NCBI GenBank assembly: GCA_007922225.1
Contig: ML679968.1
Span: 8,243,022-8,307,021, forward strand
Source: Emydura subglobosa
Lineage: Eukaryota; Chordata; Testudines; Chelidae
Reading direction: 5' to 3'
Length of the DNA: 64,000 nucleotides
Both the position numbers and the translations under genes were made by a program. Below the pieces are notes generated by a model. The model was given only the letters and a program-made list of their open reading frames with translations. It was not told where the DNA came from and did not search any database. Within the stretch, counting starts at the first letter, position 1, and every line of letters starts with the position of its first letter. Positions 10,286 through 22,069 of this stretch are shown piece by piece.

Positions 10286-12898
10286 ATAATTAGGGCTGGT
10301 CAAAAATGGGGAAAACTGAAAATTCTTCCCTTTTTTAATCGGTATTCAAATTTTTTATTATTTTTGTTTAAAATCAAAATTCAAAACATTGAATAACAAA
10401 ACGGGCCAGATTTGGGCCCATCTTGTCCACCAATGTAGGGGAATAAGGGATCGTAAAGCACCCTGTTGGTCCCTTGCACTGACTACTATCTATATTAAAG
10501 ACAGTGATGTGTGTGGCATTGCAGACTCCTGCAGAACCACTATATCCTCCTACCTCTGTAGAGGTGAGCAAAAGGATATGAGAATAGGAAAGAATGGTAA
10601 AAGCCTTGGTTCTTCTCACCACAATGCCAATCAACCAACTCCCTCTCTAGAACAGTGTGAAACCAGGAGGGAGTCTGTACCTCAAAACCACAGTCTCCAT
10701 CTCTGCTGCGCTGCCCCTGTGGTTTCCCTTACACAGGGCAGAACCTAAACTCTCAATCTAGTCCAGTATCCTGCCAGTTAACTCTCACTCCAGAGTGCTC
10801 CCTCCTTAACAAAATCATACTACAAGAGAAAGATGACCTAAATGAAGACTCTGTAGCACGATTAGACCTTCTAAGCTAAACAGATTCCCAGAAGTTCAAC
10901 AAACCCCTGCCTCTTCAATAATCTCTAATTTTCCAATAGTTTAGAAGAGCATTCATCAGGAATTCTGTATGGTTGAGTTTGTGGAGTTTCCTGGGCCTAC
11001 TCTTCCCCTGGGTGTTGATCAGGGTGCTGTTGACCAGGGTGCATGCAGTTAGCTATTAGATGATTTCCACTATCAGAGAGAATAATGATACTCAGCTATC
11101 AACCCTACATTTGCACTGCCCGGAGACTTCGGTCACCTCATGCCTCTTCATGCCATAATACAGCTGTTGTCTGTGCCCATTTTGCCTTTTTCTAGCCTGT
11201 CATTACCCTGATTGCTCTAGATATACTGTATAACTTGGTTACAGTAATTTATTTTTTCCATTATTATCAATTTGTTTATTTGTATACATGCACAGTGTTC
11301 TTTATTCAGACATATAGGGTAAGGATTAAAAATATGAAATGTCACTTTGAACTATGCTAGGGCATTCATTTACAGAAATATAATGGAAAATAAATTCAAA
11401 GCCTCATGGCCGTATTCATATTTTCACTTTACAAGATGGTGTGGATAATTCATTGTTAAAAATAGCAATATGGAATATTAATGCTGCCAAGTGTAGGAAA
11501 GTGCTACCATATCTCAAAAAGAGAGAGGTAGATACAAGACTTTCTAAAGGAATGGAATAGAACAGTAGTAAGATGGTAGATGGTGGATATATTTAAGGAG
11601 GTGTCTATTAGCCACTTTTTAAAAACATAATTAATTCCTTTTCCCTTCTCTCTTTTCTTTTCCTTTCCCTCCCTTCTAATTCCTTTACTTTGTTTCTATC
11701 TTTCTGTTCTTCCCTTATTTCTGGAAAAATAAAAAAAACAAACACTAGTGAATAACTTTGTCAGTACACGTTTTTAATGAACAACTGTGTGCGCCTGGTT
11801 TTGATGACTGATAAATAGCATATTTTTAACGGTATCATAGATCTAGTACATTACTGTCCTTTTACTACATGTAAGAGCTGATTCTTATCCCCTTTCTTTC
11901 ATTTCAGAATATTTGGCAACAGTAGGTTTTATCAAGATTTATTCTGTGACAATTACTAGAACATACGCATCAGGTCTACCATATCAGGTTTGTGTTCTTG
12001 TTTTGTAGATACCGAGGAACAAAAGAGTATTTAATGCACAATACTTATCTTTTTCATTTCACTCTATGAATGACATGTGCATTTAAAAATCTCTTATGAT
12101 TCCTGTTATACAGCTTGTATTTAGTGCAGGTAAGCCAATGCAAAGGATCATAACTGAAAAAATGCTATAATCAAAGAGAAAATGATAATGTGGAATTTAA
12201 ACTGTGCTGTAGGTAGCAGATCAGTAGTATACTGAATTTAGTGATGTTAGTATTTTTTCCTCTACATTTATGTACTGTATTTCGTTCAGATATTTAAAGG
12301 ATTAAATGTGGCTGTATGTATTCACTATGTACAGTAAATACTCCACAGCCTTGGCATATTTGCAACATGTGTTGAGACTAGGTGAGATCATTTCTAAAGA
12401 AAAAGTACATACGCATACACAAACCTTCTGCACTGTTCCCTGAAAGAGCATGGTTGCTCAGATACTATTCCACAACACCTTAATGCAGTCTATGACTAAC
12501 TGTTACATATCAGCCTGTCCTGGTTCACATCACTAATGCATTTATCCTTGCTGTTACTACTACCATCATTTTAATATTATATTAATCAAAATTTAAAATT
12601 AAAAACCTGGCCTTTTGTTGCACCAGTTGTGCCATAAATTTATTTGCTGCAAGCCTTCCCCCCCTTTCCCTGTAGAGGGAGGCACACACATAAAAATACT
12701 AGTTCTGTTTACAATGCTTTTTAACTTCAGCACCCTTTACAAACATTAGCTGATTTATCTTTCTCCCACTGACTGGATCAGGGTGGCCCTTGCGGTGTAT
12801 CCAGGAGCTCTGAATACTCCCTTCTACACCAGTTTCATGTTGGGGGTGTCATGCTGGCTGTATTTGGGGGGGGGGGGGGGGGGAGATTTTATATATTA
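10286..12898. other. Long stretch without a supported gene
   Basis: AT-rich DNA. The 119-residue frame at 10389-10748 has no domain and looks fortuitous. A pyrimidine-rich tract lies at about 11639-11720. A run of 18 G at 12866-12883 is probably length-variable. Confidence 0.4.
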
Positions 12899-13891
12899 TG
12901 TGACATCAGTATGTCAAAATCATAATAATTCATGTAAGATATGCCAGGTCAGGTAATGTTAGAAAGGCTATGATATGCTAAGTAAGATGATAATACTTAT
13001 GTTCATGTGTTATATGTGTAATGGAAGTTATGGATATATTTGATATATCTGTATTTCTAATTGTGCTATCTGAGACACACCCTAGACAAGGTGGCGGCAG
13101 GACAATAGCCTGCTTAATGGCCCATTGAGACATCCACAGATGCAAGGGGCCCAGGGGGAGAAGCCAGGGATATACCTGATGAGTTACCAGGACTTGCTCA
13201 TGTGACTCTGGACTCCATTTGGGTTCCTGAGAAATTCCACAAGCAGCATGGAAAGGCTTGGAATCCATTTTGTCGTCATTCCTGTTCAGCTTTCATGATC
13301 TATCTACCTCTGGATCAACTCATCTACAACTGAAGCTGTGCAACAAAGGACTGAGACCCATCCAATTATTGGATGTATTCCAGAGGGACTATACAAGCAA
13401 ACTCCACAATTCTTCTAGAAACCTGATGTATATGGACTTTCAAACCATTTGTATGTATCTGATTGCTTTAATCCTTTAACATTTCTCTTATGGTTTGTTT
13501 CTTTCTTTTTATAATAAACTTTTAGTTTTAGTTACTGAAGGACTGGCTGGCAGCGTGGTATTTTGGGTAAGATCCAAACTTTTATTGATCTGGTATTGTG
13601 GCTGACCCTTTGGGGTCAGAGGGAACCTTTTTAGTAAAGAGCATAGAGTTTAAATAACTGATCTCTTTACTGGACCTAGTGGCTGATTGGGGAGCCGGAG
13701 ACTGGAATGCAGTAAAGTGGTCTGTGTGTATTTGTATATTGGTTTCTTGGTAACGAGTGTGGGGAATCAAAAGCACAGTTTGTGACTGGTTGGGAAGTCT
13801 GGCTTCAGTGCCACCCACCAGTGCTGGGAAAATCTGCTCTCCTTTTGCAGCCTGCCCTGACCTCGGCATTTTCAGGTGGCTACCCTAGGCA
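12899..13891 (+). mobile_element. Probable solo LTR of an endogenous retroelement
   Basis: About 1 kb with TG near the left end and CA near the right end. The arrangement near 13513-13580 is typical of an R/U5 region: AATAAA inside 'ttataataaacttttag', then 'ttactgaaggactggctggc' and 'ttttgggtaagatccaaact'. No gag, pol or env is adjacent, so it would be a solo LTR. The ends are approximate, because no matching target duplication was found. Confidence 0.5.
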
Positions 13892-13904
13892 TGGAAGGAT
13901 CACA

Positions 13905-14095
13905 ATCTTTACACTATCTTGTGAAGTAAGCACTATTTTTGCCCCCTTTTTATAGACAGACAAAGACAGGAAACTGAGGCATGGAAAGATGGGGTTATTA
14001 CTTGTATAAGTCTAGGCTGTGGGTCAGTGGTAGAACCAGACTTAAAAGTTAGGACTTCTTGACTACCTGGTGTTATTCCTAGACCATGGCTTCTC
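13905..14095 (-). repeat. MIR SINE remnant
   Basis: 'ggaaactgaggcatggaaag' is the reverse strand of the MIR core (tRNA-derived SINE), and the preceding T-rich and C-rich stretch fits the MIR 3' part. A second MIR in the same orientation lies at 46190-46500. Confidence 0.6.
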
Positions 14096-14950
14096 TAAGT
14101 ATTGAGCTACTAAACCAATTTTGAAAGTAAACAATAAAAGCTAGCTTCCTTGGTACTACAGCTGCTCTGTATCACTCTGACAATGCAAAGCAGCTCTAAA
14201 CTCAGTGTAAGCAGTTAGTTAAGACAAGCTTATAGCTGGTTTGCATCAGTGGAGTGGTGTGAAGCAATCTATAGGTGAAAGTACTCCTAGAATTCTTCTT
14301 CTTTAATATTTATATTAAGCTCTTTCAGCTTTTCTTTATGCCTCTGAAATGGCAATATATTCATTTTGTGAAAACACGACAAACATTAAATATATATATA
14401 GTTACAGAAGCAACTTTTGAAGTGCATTTGGACTCAATACATTTCATTTTCAACCAGTTTGATTTTCTTTCTAGATCATGGAATTTAGGTGAAAAATTAA
14501 ACTTTTTTGGGGTGGGAGGGGAGAATCATATTAGTCATTCCTCCTCCAAAATATTTGCCTATCATAACACTTGGCTGGAGAAGATTTGAAGTCCCCCTTC
14601 CTGGTAGATTATGAAAAACACTGAAGGTTACTTATCTATTGTGTATCAAAAAAACTCAACTCCTGTTGATTAATGGCACTCTTCCTGTTTTTGCTGAGAT
14701 TTATTACACTTTAAACGGGATATGCACTGTTCTCAAGTTATAATAAAAAATGAAAGCTACAGTGATGAAGTATAAAATAATGCTGTTGGGCTGTTATTAG
14801 GAAGAAGCATGTTTTGTAATATGGGAGTAAATTCTGCTTATCTTAGTCCACCCAAGATCATGTGACATTGAGGGTCACTCCTACAAGGATAGAAGGTGTC
14901 TTAACAAAACCAAGACAGCCACTGGCTCTCTTACCGGAGGACATTATAAG
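14096..14950. other. Non-coding DNA, no recognised feature
   Basis: AT-rich. The 104-residue frame at 14275-14589 has low-complexity content and no domain. Confidence 0.35.
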
Positions 14951-15367
14951 TATGTCTACAGTGCACAGTTCCTTTGGTGGCATGTACGGTACATATACTA
15001 TACCACTCCTCTCCAAAATGGGTATAAAAAGCAGTGCCTCGTTGTCTCCACTGCTAAGGAGAGTAGAGTAGACACTTCTTGGGTGAGTAGCTGGGTACAT
15101 ACTCACATGATTCAGAAGTGCCTCCTCCATCTACACACTGCTATTTTTAGTAGTGTAGTGTCCCACTGTTGGAGCCTTTCCCTGCATCAAGGAAAGGCCA
15201 GCAGGTTCTCTCAGCTAAGCCTTTCACACACCCATCCCCTCAATCCCCCATCCCTTGCTAGAGCCTTTTGCTGACATGAGTAGCTACACCACAGTGTGGA
15301 TGCAGGGTGGCATGTAGCTACACCTACCCCACATGCTGCCACAAGAGGTGTGCAGTGTAGATATAGC
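14951..15367. mobile_element. MITE-like element with TATGTCTACAG ends
   Basis: The left end 'tatgtctacagtgcac' and the right end 'gtgcagtgtagatatag' are inverted repeats. The interior of about 400 bp is non-coding. The end type is shared with 6567-6850 and 41280-41558. Confidence 0.55.
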
Positions 15368-15639
15368 CTAAAAGGGCTGCAGCTGGTGCTTATGCACTAC
15401 CAGAAGTAGCACATGCCCACTCACTGGCTGCCAATGAATTATACAATGAGCAACAAGCACACATGCTCCCTGTGTCAGAATTGCCTCAGCAGCTGAACAG
15501 AAGGAAATGTTTGGATGCCAAGATGTGGCTGTGTGATCAGTAACTAACTGAAGTTTAGAGGTAGTTATAGACAGATGTCCATGTTCTATTCATATTATAT
15601 TGCATTCTGATTACAGACAGATGTTCTATATTCATAGAA
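15368..15639. other. Spacer with a short local duplication
   Basis: 'acagacagatg' recurs at about 15568 and 15614, with related flanks. No gene. Confidence 0.35.
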
Positions 15640-16868
15640 AGGCAAGGAAGATGACCTGGGTAACTATAGGCTGATTGGCTGGACATTAGTCCCAAACAAA
15701 GTGGAAAAGGTGAAATGATACTGAATTGTTAAAGAATTAAAGGATAACATAAGTAGTGACAGTCAAACAAACCTGATTTCATTCTTCGATTATTAAAAGT
15801 GATTGCATAAATGTAATATATGTAGTCTTTTGTAAAGCACTTGACTTAGTACTGCATGCCATTCTGATTCAAATATTAGCACTGTGCAATATTAAAACAC
15901 ACGTTAAATGGATTAAGAACTGGCTACCTGAGAGATCTAAGCAAGTAATCATCAATGGGGAATCAGTCAAATGGGGGTGATTTTAGTGCGGTTCTGCAGG
16001 GCTTCAGACAAGACCAATGCTATTCAACATTTTAATCAATGATCTGGAGATAAATATAAAATAGCTGCTGATAAAATTTGCAGATGCCACAAAGATTGTC
16101 AGAGTGGTAAATTATTATGAGGACAGGGCAGTCAGACAGAACAATCTGGATTGCTTCGCTAGATTGGCCATTCAATCAAAATGCATTTTATTACAGCCAA
16201 ATGCAAAGTTAGATATCTAGGAGCAAGCAATGCAGGTCAGACCTACAGAATGGGGGACCGTGACTCTAGAGGATTAAGCAAATTATTATGAGCTCAACTT
16301 CAATGCTGTGACAAAAAGGACTAATTCAATCCTCGGATGAATAAAAAGAGGAGTGAGAAGTAGGAGTAGGGACACTGCCTTGGTAAGACTGACACCGTAA
16401 TACTGGAGTCCAGTTCTTGTGTCCATATTTTTTAAAAAAAATATTGAAAAACTGGAAAGCATGCAGAAAGGAGCCACACAAATGATTTGAGGTTTGGAGA
16501 AAATGCCTTACAGTAAAAGACTTAAAGAGCTCAATCGGTTTATCTTCTGAAAAAGAAGCTAGACACTGTAATGAAATCACCTCTCAAAGTACCTCCATGA
16601 AGAGAAAATACAGGGTACTAAAGGAATCAACCAAAGAAAGACATAACAAGCTGAAGCCAGACAAAGTCAAATGGGACATAATGAACTTAAGAATGAAAGT
16701 GACTACCCACTGGAACAAACTACCCAGAAAAGTGGTAGAGTCTCCATCTCTTGATGTCTTCAGATAAATACATGCTTTTGTTTTACATAAGTTATGCTTT
16801 AGTCAAACACTAGTTATAGGGCTCAATACAGGGGTAACTGGGTGGAATTTAAAGGCCTATTGTGCTGA
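15640..16868 (+). mobile_element. CR1/L3-like LINE, strongly decayed
   Basis: Order and wording follow the reverse transcriptase part of CR1: 'ggattaagaactggctacct' (15911), 'caatgatctggagataaata' (16037) and a FAD-like 'aaatttgcagatgccac' (16074). The 3' part follows, with 'gtggtagagtctccatctct' (16733) and a tail 'gggctcaatacaggggtaac'. Many stops and indels break every frame. It is more diverged than the copies at 3909 and 36010, so it is older. Confidence 0.75.
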
Positions 16869-17815
16869 TTATCATGGCACCCAAGACTGACAGTTGCCTT
16901 GTCACTCCTTTGCCTCCAGTGAGAGGTAGCCTTGCCTGTGATGACTGTATGTTAGCTCCCTAATATCACTAGCCTGTTACACATTCTCTTCTAGGTTGAG
17001 TGGCTATGCCAACCTTGACTTCACCTTGCAGATCATCAACAGGTGCACCCCAGTCCTCTTGAATTGTTCCCCTGTGATATCCAAACCCTGACACTGGCTA
17101 TTCAGAAATCCCAGATCCTTTGCCCTTAAAGGAGCAGTATACCACAGTTTAACCTTAAAGCCCCACTCCTGTAAATCACACTCACTTGTAATAAAACAAA
17201 AGAAGGTTTATTTAAGAAAGGATAGCAATTCTACTAGAAACTAAAGAGAGTGAAGGAAACAAATGGTTACAGTACAAAACAAATAAGAAAAACATGAATC
17301 TGGGTCTACACTTATTATTATTAATAGTTACCTTTCCTAATAAATTAGGTTCCCCCCTCTTCGTCCCCCACAAAGTTCAGTCTTTTGCCACAATGGCTGG
17401 CTTCACAAGAACCAGGACCCAATTTTTCCATGAGAAAGCCCCTGCTCTTCCGAGCGGTCTCCTCAGTAAAAGAATACAGAATGCCCCTCCCCTTACAAGG
17501 GATACTGAAAAAGTCTGTTGTCTCCTCATAGGCAGGGTCATTCTTTCTCTGTTGTAGTGTTCCTTTTTTACCTATAAGTTGCTTTGATTTTTTGCTGGGT
17601 CTGATGGTTTTGCATTGAAAGTCTTGGGATAGAGCAAAGCTAGACCACTGAGCCTTCTATTATATCACCAGCTAACCAGGGCAGAGTGACAATTCTCCAC
17701 TACCGGAAAGGGGAATCGCCAAGACATACTATCCCCTGATGACTAACTTTTATATCAAGACCACAAAACATACTTTCAATATAGTTAAAGTATTCCTTAG
17801 GCAGTGATGGTATAA
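16869..17815 (-). mobile_element. Probable solo LTR, reverse strand
   Basis: On the reverse strand the block has LTR-like order. A 'gatataaaag' TATA-like box (about 17747-17756) comes first, followed far downstream by 'aataaacc' (about 17205-17212) and 'ttgttttattacaagtgagt'. It sits between two distinct CR1 copies. There is no coding sequence, and the ends are approximate. Confidence 0.45.
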
Positions 17816-18285
17816 GAGGGAATGGTCTCTCATGGATCAAGCTAAAATGTAGGAAACAAAGGGTAGAAATAAATGGTTAGTTTTCACAGTGGGGAGAGGT
17901 AAGTAATGGGGTCCCTCAAAGACCTGTATTGGGATATGTGCAGTTCAACATATTCATGAATGATCTGGAAAAGGGGGTGAACAGTAAAGTGGCATCATTT
18001 ACAGATGATAGAAAGTTACCCAAAATAGTTCAGTCCAATGCTGACTGTGAAGAGGTACAAAGGGATCTCATTAAACTGGATGACTGGGCAACAAAAAGGC
18101 AGATGATATTCAATGTTGATAAGTGTGAAGTAATGCACAATGGAAAAATAATGCCAACTTTACATACAAAATGATGGAGTCTAAGTTACCTGGTCCCACT
18201 AAAAAAAGATCTTGGAGTCATCATGGAGAGGTTTCTGAAAACATCTGCTCAGTGTGCAGCAGCAGTTAAAAAAGCTAACAGAATG
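17816..18285 (+). mobile_element. CR1 LINE, segment 1 of 3
   Basis: Reverse transcriptase part of a CR1/L3-type LINE: 'FNIFMNDLEKGVNSKVASF' followed by a decayed F-A-D-D motif read as 'FTDDRK' (about 17929-18015), then 'KLDDWATKRQMIFNVDKCEV'. The copy is interrupted at 'aacagaatg' (18281-18285) and resumes at 19056 with the same five bases. Segments 1-3 are collinear parts of one insertion that was later split twice. Confidence 0.85.
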
Positions 18286-19055
18286 TGTGAAAGAGTGTGC
18301 TCACCTCTTGTAAGCACATCCTGTCGGCTGGGTGTGATACTGCACTCTTTCCTTTCTCTACTCCCGGAACCTCCGGTTGGCTGTTGCTCTCATCTGGTGT
18401 GTCTTCAGTGCTTCAGCCTTCTGGCCAAGTCACACACAGTCAAAGCAAATGAAGGGACCCCTTCCAGGGTAATAAAGTCTAGCTAATGGTTGGCCCCCCT
18501 CAAGGGTCTCCAGCTCATCTCTGGGCCTGTTTAAATTCTAGCCCCTTTCTTGGTTTTTTTGTACTGAAGTCCCTCCTTGGCATTTAGGCCACTTTCCCAG
18601 TGGCCAGCAGGAACACACTGCTCTTGGTCCCAACACAGGGACCCAATAAACAGCAGTTATGTACTGCTTCCCTTTAATAGTTGCTGCTGCCTTCCCTGGG
18701 CTGCTTCCCACTCAGTCCCATCACCTTCTTGGGTTCTCTGTCTGTTCCTTGCTTGAGCATAGTTTCCCCCATGCCTCCTTGCCTGAAGAGTTTTGCAGTC
18801 CTATCCCTCTATAAGCAGTGTTTTTCTGTCTTCCAGTCCTTCTCCCCTCTTCTGATCCTAGCCAGCAACTAACCTTCTCAGTCCCTATAGCTCCTTTTAA
18901 CTGAGCTTGCTGCATTCTGATTGGCTGCTTCCCTGCAGGACTTTCTAGGTTTGCCTGGAGGACCCACATTCAGTGCTCCTTTCCTGGGGCAGAGTGTGAT
19001 AGGACCACAAGGCCTCCAGCAGAGGCCCTCAAAGGGCTTAGTACACCCCATCACA
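18286..19055 (-). mobile_element. Solo LTR inserted in the CR1 copy
   Basis: 770 bp, TGTG...CACA. It is flanked by the direct repeat GAATG (18281-18285 and 19056-19060) and splits a CR1 that is continuous once the block is skipped. On the reverse strand it begins TGTGATGGGG. It has a CCAAT box (18920-18924 on the plus strand) followed by a TTAAAAGG TATA-like box (18893-18900), which supports minus orientation. The plus strand also holds two AATAAA sequences, so orientation is probable and not certain. The lack of coding sequence indicates LTR-LTR recombination. A Ty3/gypsy-type origin is likely from the TGTGA start. Confidence 0.75.
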
Positions 19056-19060
19056 GAATG

Positions 19061-19675
19061 TTAGCAACCATTAGGAAAAGGATAGATAATAAGACAGAAA
19101 AATATCATACTGCCACTATATAAATCATACCTTGAATACTGAATGCAGTGTTGCTTGCCCCATCTAAAAAAAAAGTCATATTAGAATTGGAAAAAGTGCA
19201 GAGAAGGGCAACACAAATGTTTAGGGGTATCAAAAGTTTCCACACAAGGAGAGATTAAAAAGACTGGGACAGCTCAGCTTAGAAAAAATACGATTAAGGA
19301 GGGATACGATAGAGTTGTATAAAATCATGAATGGTATGGAGAATGAATAGGGAAATGTTATTTTACCCCTTCACAAAGGAAATGAATAAGAAGTAATTCA
19401 ATTAAATTACTAGGCAGCAGGTTTAAAATAAACAAGAATAAATACTTCTTCACACAATGCATAGTCAACCAGTGGAGCTTGTTGTCAGGGATTGTTGTGA
19501 AGGCCATAAGTATAACTGGGTTCAAAAAAGAATTAGATAAATTCATGGAGGATAGGTCCATCAATGGCTATTAGCCAAGGTCAGGGATGCAAACCCCACA
19601 CTCTGGATGCCCCTAAACTTCCAACTGCCAGAAGCTGGGACTGGATGACAGGGGATGGATCACTGGAAATGTCCT
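19061..19675 (+). mobile_element. CR1 LINE, segment 2 of 3
   Basis: Continues the CR1 from 18285: 'accattaggaaaaggataga', 'tcatactgccactatataaa', 'caagagtt'-type decayed RT C-terminus, then the 3' region 'aattcatggaggataggtcc' and 'gacaggggatggatcactgg'. It is interrupted at GTCCT (19671-19675) and resumes at 20810. Confidence 0.85.
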
Positions 19676-20183
19676 TGTAGGAAGCCGCTGTGGCCTCCCA
19701 CGGAGCCAGAGCCTGGGGAAGGGCCCGAGAGCTCTGATTGGCCCAACTCACGCCCTGCCCCGGAGTCTGCCCGGCAACAAGGGACCCGGGCCGGGATAGG
19801 ACCACCCAGCCAGGCCAATCGGCAGCCGTGGGGCGGAGCCCCAACAGGAAGGGGAAGTACAAATGCCTGGCCCCTGAGCTTAGTAGGGCCTAGACTGCTG
19901 CCAGAGGCAGATGTGCTGCCCCACCAGCAGAGGCCTAGGCCAGAGCCTAGCTGCTGATGATGATGAACCCTAGCCCCACTTGGACCCGGGGATTGGATAG
20001 GGCCCTCGAGAAGCTGGACTAGGCAACCCGGCCAGGACGACTGGGCCGAGTTACCCCGACCCCGAGGCCGTGCTCTGGAACTGCCAGACTGGGCCGAGAC
20101 CCCAGAGCAGCCCGAGTGGCGCGCACCCCCGGAGGCCAGGCTGGATTTGGAGGAACTGCCGGCCGCCGAGCGCCCCCCGCCCC

Positions 20184-20283
20184 NNNNNNNNNNNNNNNNN
20201 NNNNNNNNNNNNNNNNNNNNNNNNNNNNNNNNNNNNNNNNNNNNNNNNNNNNNNNNNNNNNNNNNNNNNNNNNNNNNNNNNNN
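20184..20283. other. Assembly gap, 100 N
   Basis: Exactly 100 unknown bases, the usual placeholder for a gap of unknown length. It falls in very GC-rich sequence, so the true length of the surrounding insertion is uncertain. Frames translated across it are meaningless. Confidence 1.
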
Positions 20284-20542
20284 GACACAGAGGAGGCAGG
20301 TACTAGGGTCAGTGGGGAGGAAGTAGCCCAGGGACAGCCACGGCCTGTGGCTGAAGCCGCCTTATAGTCGGTGTGTTGCGGCGGGAGCCCCGCTGACACA
20401 GTGGCAGCCGCTTCTGCCACTGCTAGGGCCCTGGGCTGGGATGCAGTGGAGACGGGTGGGCCTGCGTCCCCCACCCCTTCCCCTTGTCCCTAGCCACCCC
20501 AGGAGAATTGCTCTCCTGACCCCGCCTGAAGCCGTTGCCGCC

Positions 20543-20721
20543 TCTGCTCACCCTGCCTAGGGATTGGAACAATAGACTCCTGTTTGCTCGCCCTGCCTGA
20601 GGGCCTGAGCGATCTGCCTCTGCTCACCCTGCCTAGGGGTTGGAGCAACAGACTCCTTGTTCGCTTGCCCCGACTGGGGGCCTGAGCGGTAGATTGAGTG
20701 CTCACCCTACATTCGGGTGAA
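20543..20721 (+). repeat. Tandem repeat, 76-77-bp unit
   Basis: Units start 'tctgctcaccctgcctaggg' at 20543 and 20619. A third, partial unit starts near 20697. It lies inside the GC-rich insertion. Confidence 0.8.
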
Positions 20722-20814
20722 TTGCCTAAACTGATCACTTGCCAAATGCGAGCTATTCCCTTGTCCGTAGGAAGCCGCTGTGGCCTCCCACGGAGCCACA
20801 ACGCTTACTGTCCT

Positions 20815-20915
20815 GTTCTGTTCATTCCCTCTGATGCACCTGGCACTGGCCACTAACAGAAAACTGAGCTAGATGGAACATTGGTCTGACCCATATGGCT
20901 GTTCTTATGTTCTTA
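20815..20915 (+). mobile_element. CR1 LINE, segment 3 of 3 (3' end)
   Basis: The final tail: 'ttctgttcattccctctgat', 'gagctagatggaacattggt' and 'ctgttcttatgttctta', the normal 3' end of this CR1/L3 type. It completes the copy begun at 17816. Confidence 0.85.
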
Positions 20916-22025
20916 AATGTTACCTCTACATCTTAAAATGATTGTCTTGATAAATTATGAGCTTTCTCTAGCTACCTTACCCCTTAAGGATAAATACCCT
21001 GCAAGACATGTATTTGATGTAGTGAGTTTCAGACCTGACACAAGAGTTATTTTGAAGGACAAGGAACCCTTTGCAAAAGAACCTCTGTGTCACACCTGTG
21101 ATACACCTGTGAAACTACATGATCTAATGGTCCCTTGTGACCTTAAACTGTATGAATCTATGAGCCCAGTAAAAGGAAGACTAAAGTGTCAGTGTTCAGG
21201 TCATCCTCTATATCTCCTTCCTAAACAAATCTATTTCTATATTCTATTAAATGTATGTATTAATTTGTGGTAGTTCTGTTTTAGCTGATGTTATGTTTTA
21301 TATGCATTTGAGTAAAAAGAAAAGACATTAACAGTAGCCAATGAATACAGTATGCCACATGACAGGCATATTACTTTTTGTAACCCTGGCACTTTTCAGG
21401 TGACTATGACCAGGAAATAAAGAACACATTCAGTAGAACTCCTGTGTGTTACATGTTTCATATTCTAAAGAGTCCTCTCCCATAAGAATCGCTCCTCCTG
21501 ATACCTAAGGAACTCCTAATCACTAGGGACAAGGAAAGAATAAGTAGTCCAAGGAGATATGAAGGAGTTATTGATTAGAGTTTAATAAACTATTCTGTTG
21601 ATGCAAAAGATAGAATAGAATTCAGTTCACTCCCTATTAGTGAATAGAATTCAATTCACTCTACAGCATTAACAGGAGCAAAAAGCAATTATTATTTTAT
21701 AACAGCACTTATGTCTGCAGTTCAGAGTCTGAATACGCAAAAAGGTCTGTTGAGTAAGAGGAAGCTATTTTTAGATAGCTACTTCTCAGAGTAAAACTGC
21801 ACTTAAAGTATCAAAGTAATTAATGCCCAAACTACTAAGAAAGTTACTTGTTCAGACAAATAGTTGTTTCCGAAATATACTTAGGAAGATTGGGGATTCA
21901 TTTTTTTGCGTGTGTCAGTTCTCTGAAGTAACTATGCAAAGTAAGAGTCACTGCACATGATGATCTCTGAGAAAATATCCAGTTATGTTTACAACATATA
22001 GCCGCTTCTCCACATGATTTTGGGC
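20916..22025. other. Non-coding DNA with a short CR1 tail fragment
   Basis: About 21118-21165 ('gatctaatggtcccttgtga' then 'gaatctatga') resembles another CR1-type 3' tail. The 118-residue frame at 20917-21273 runs through it and has no known domain. A short direct repeat 'aatagaattcaattcactc' (and a variant) lies near 21615-21662. Confidence 0.45.
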
Positions 22026-22069
22026 CAGTATCATTTAGCACAGTATCATTTAGCCAGTATCATTTAGCA
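22026..22069 (+). repeat. Short tandem repeat, CAGTATCATTTAGC x3
   Basis: Three near-identical units of 14-17 bp in a row, each with 'cagtatcatttagc'. Confidence 0.85.

Larger units (their letters stand above)
19676..20809 (+). mobile_element. GC-rich insertion with terminal 32-bp direct repeats (LTR-like)
   Basis: The block splits CR1 sequence and is flanked by GTCCT direct repeats (19671-19675, 20810-20814). It starts TGTAGGAAGCC. The identical 32-bp segment lies at 19677-19708 and 20767-20798, the second copy only 11 bp from the right edge. A CCAAT box (19815-19819), a GC box (about 19829) and 'gtacaaatg' (about 19857) resemble a plus-strand promoter. Two 76-77-bp tandem units lie at 20543-20695, with part of a third. 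It is best read as a solo LTR or short non-autonomous LTR element. The right edge ends ACT and not CA, and part of the middle is unknown (N gap). Confidence 0.6.

Noticed and set aside
10389..10748. 119-residue frame
   Set aside because: No domain; the reverse strand is open over part of the same stretch.
20019..20474. 151-residue reverse frame across the N gap
   Set aside because: A third of it is unknown sequence and the rest is high-GC DNA in which stops are rare.
20917..21273. 118-residue frame with several Cys
   Set aside because: It contains a CR1-type 3' tail in the middle and shows no C-x2-C zinc arrangement or other domain.
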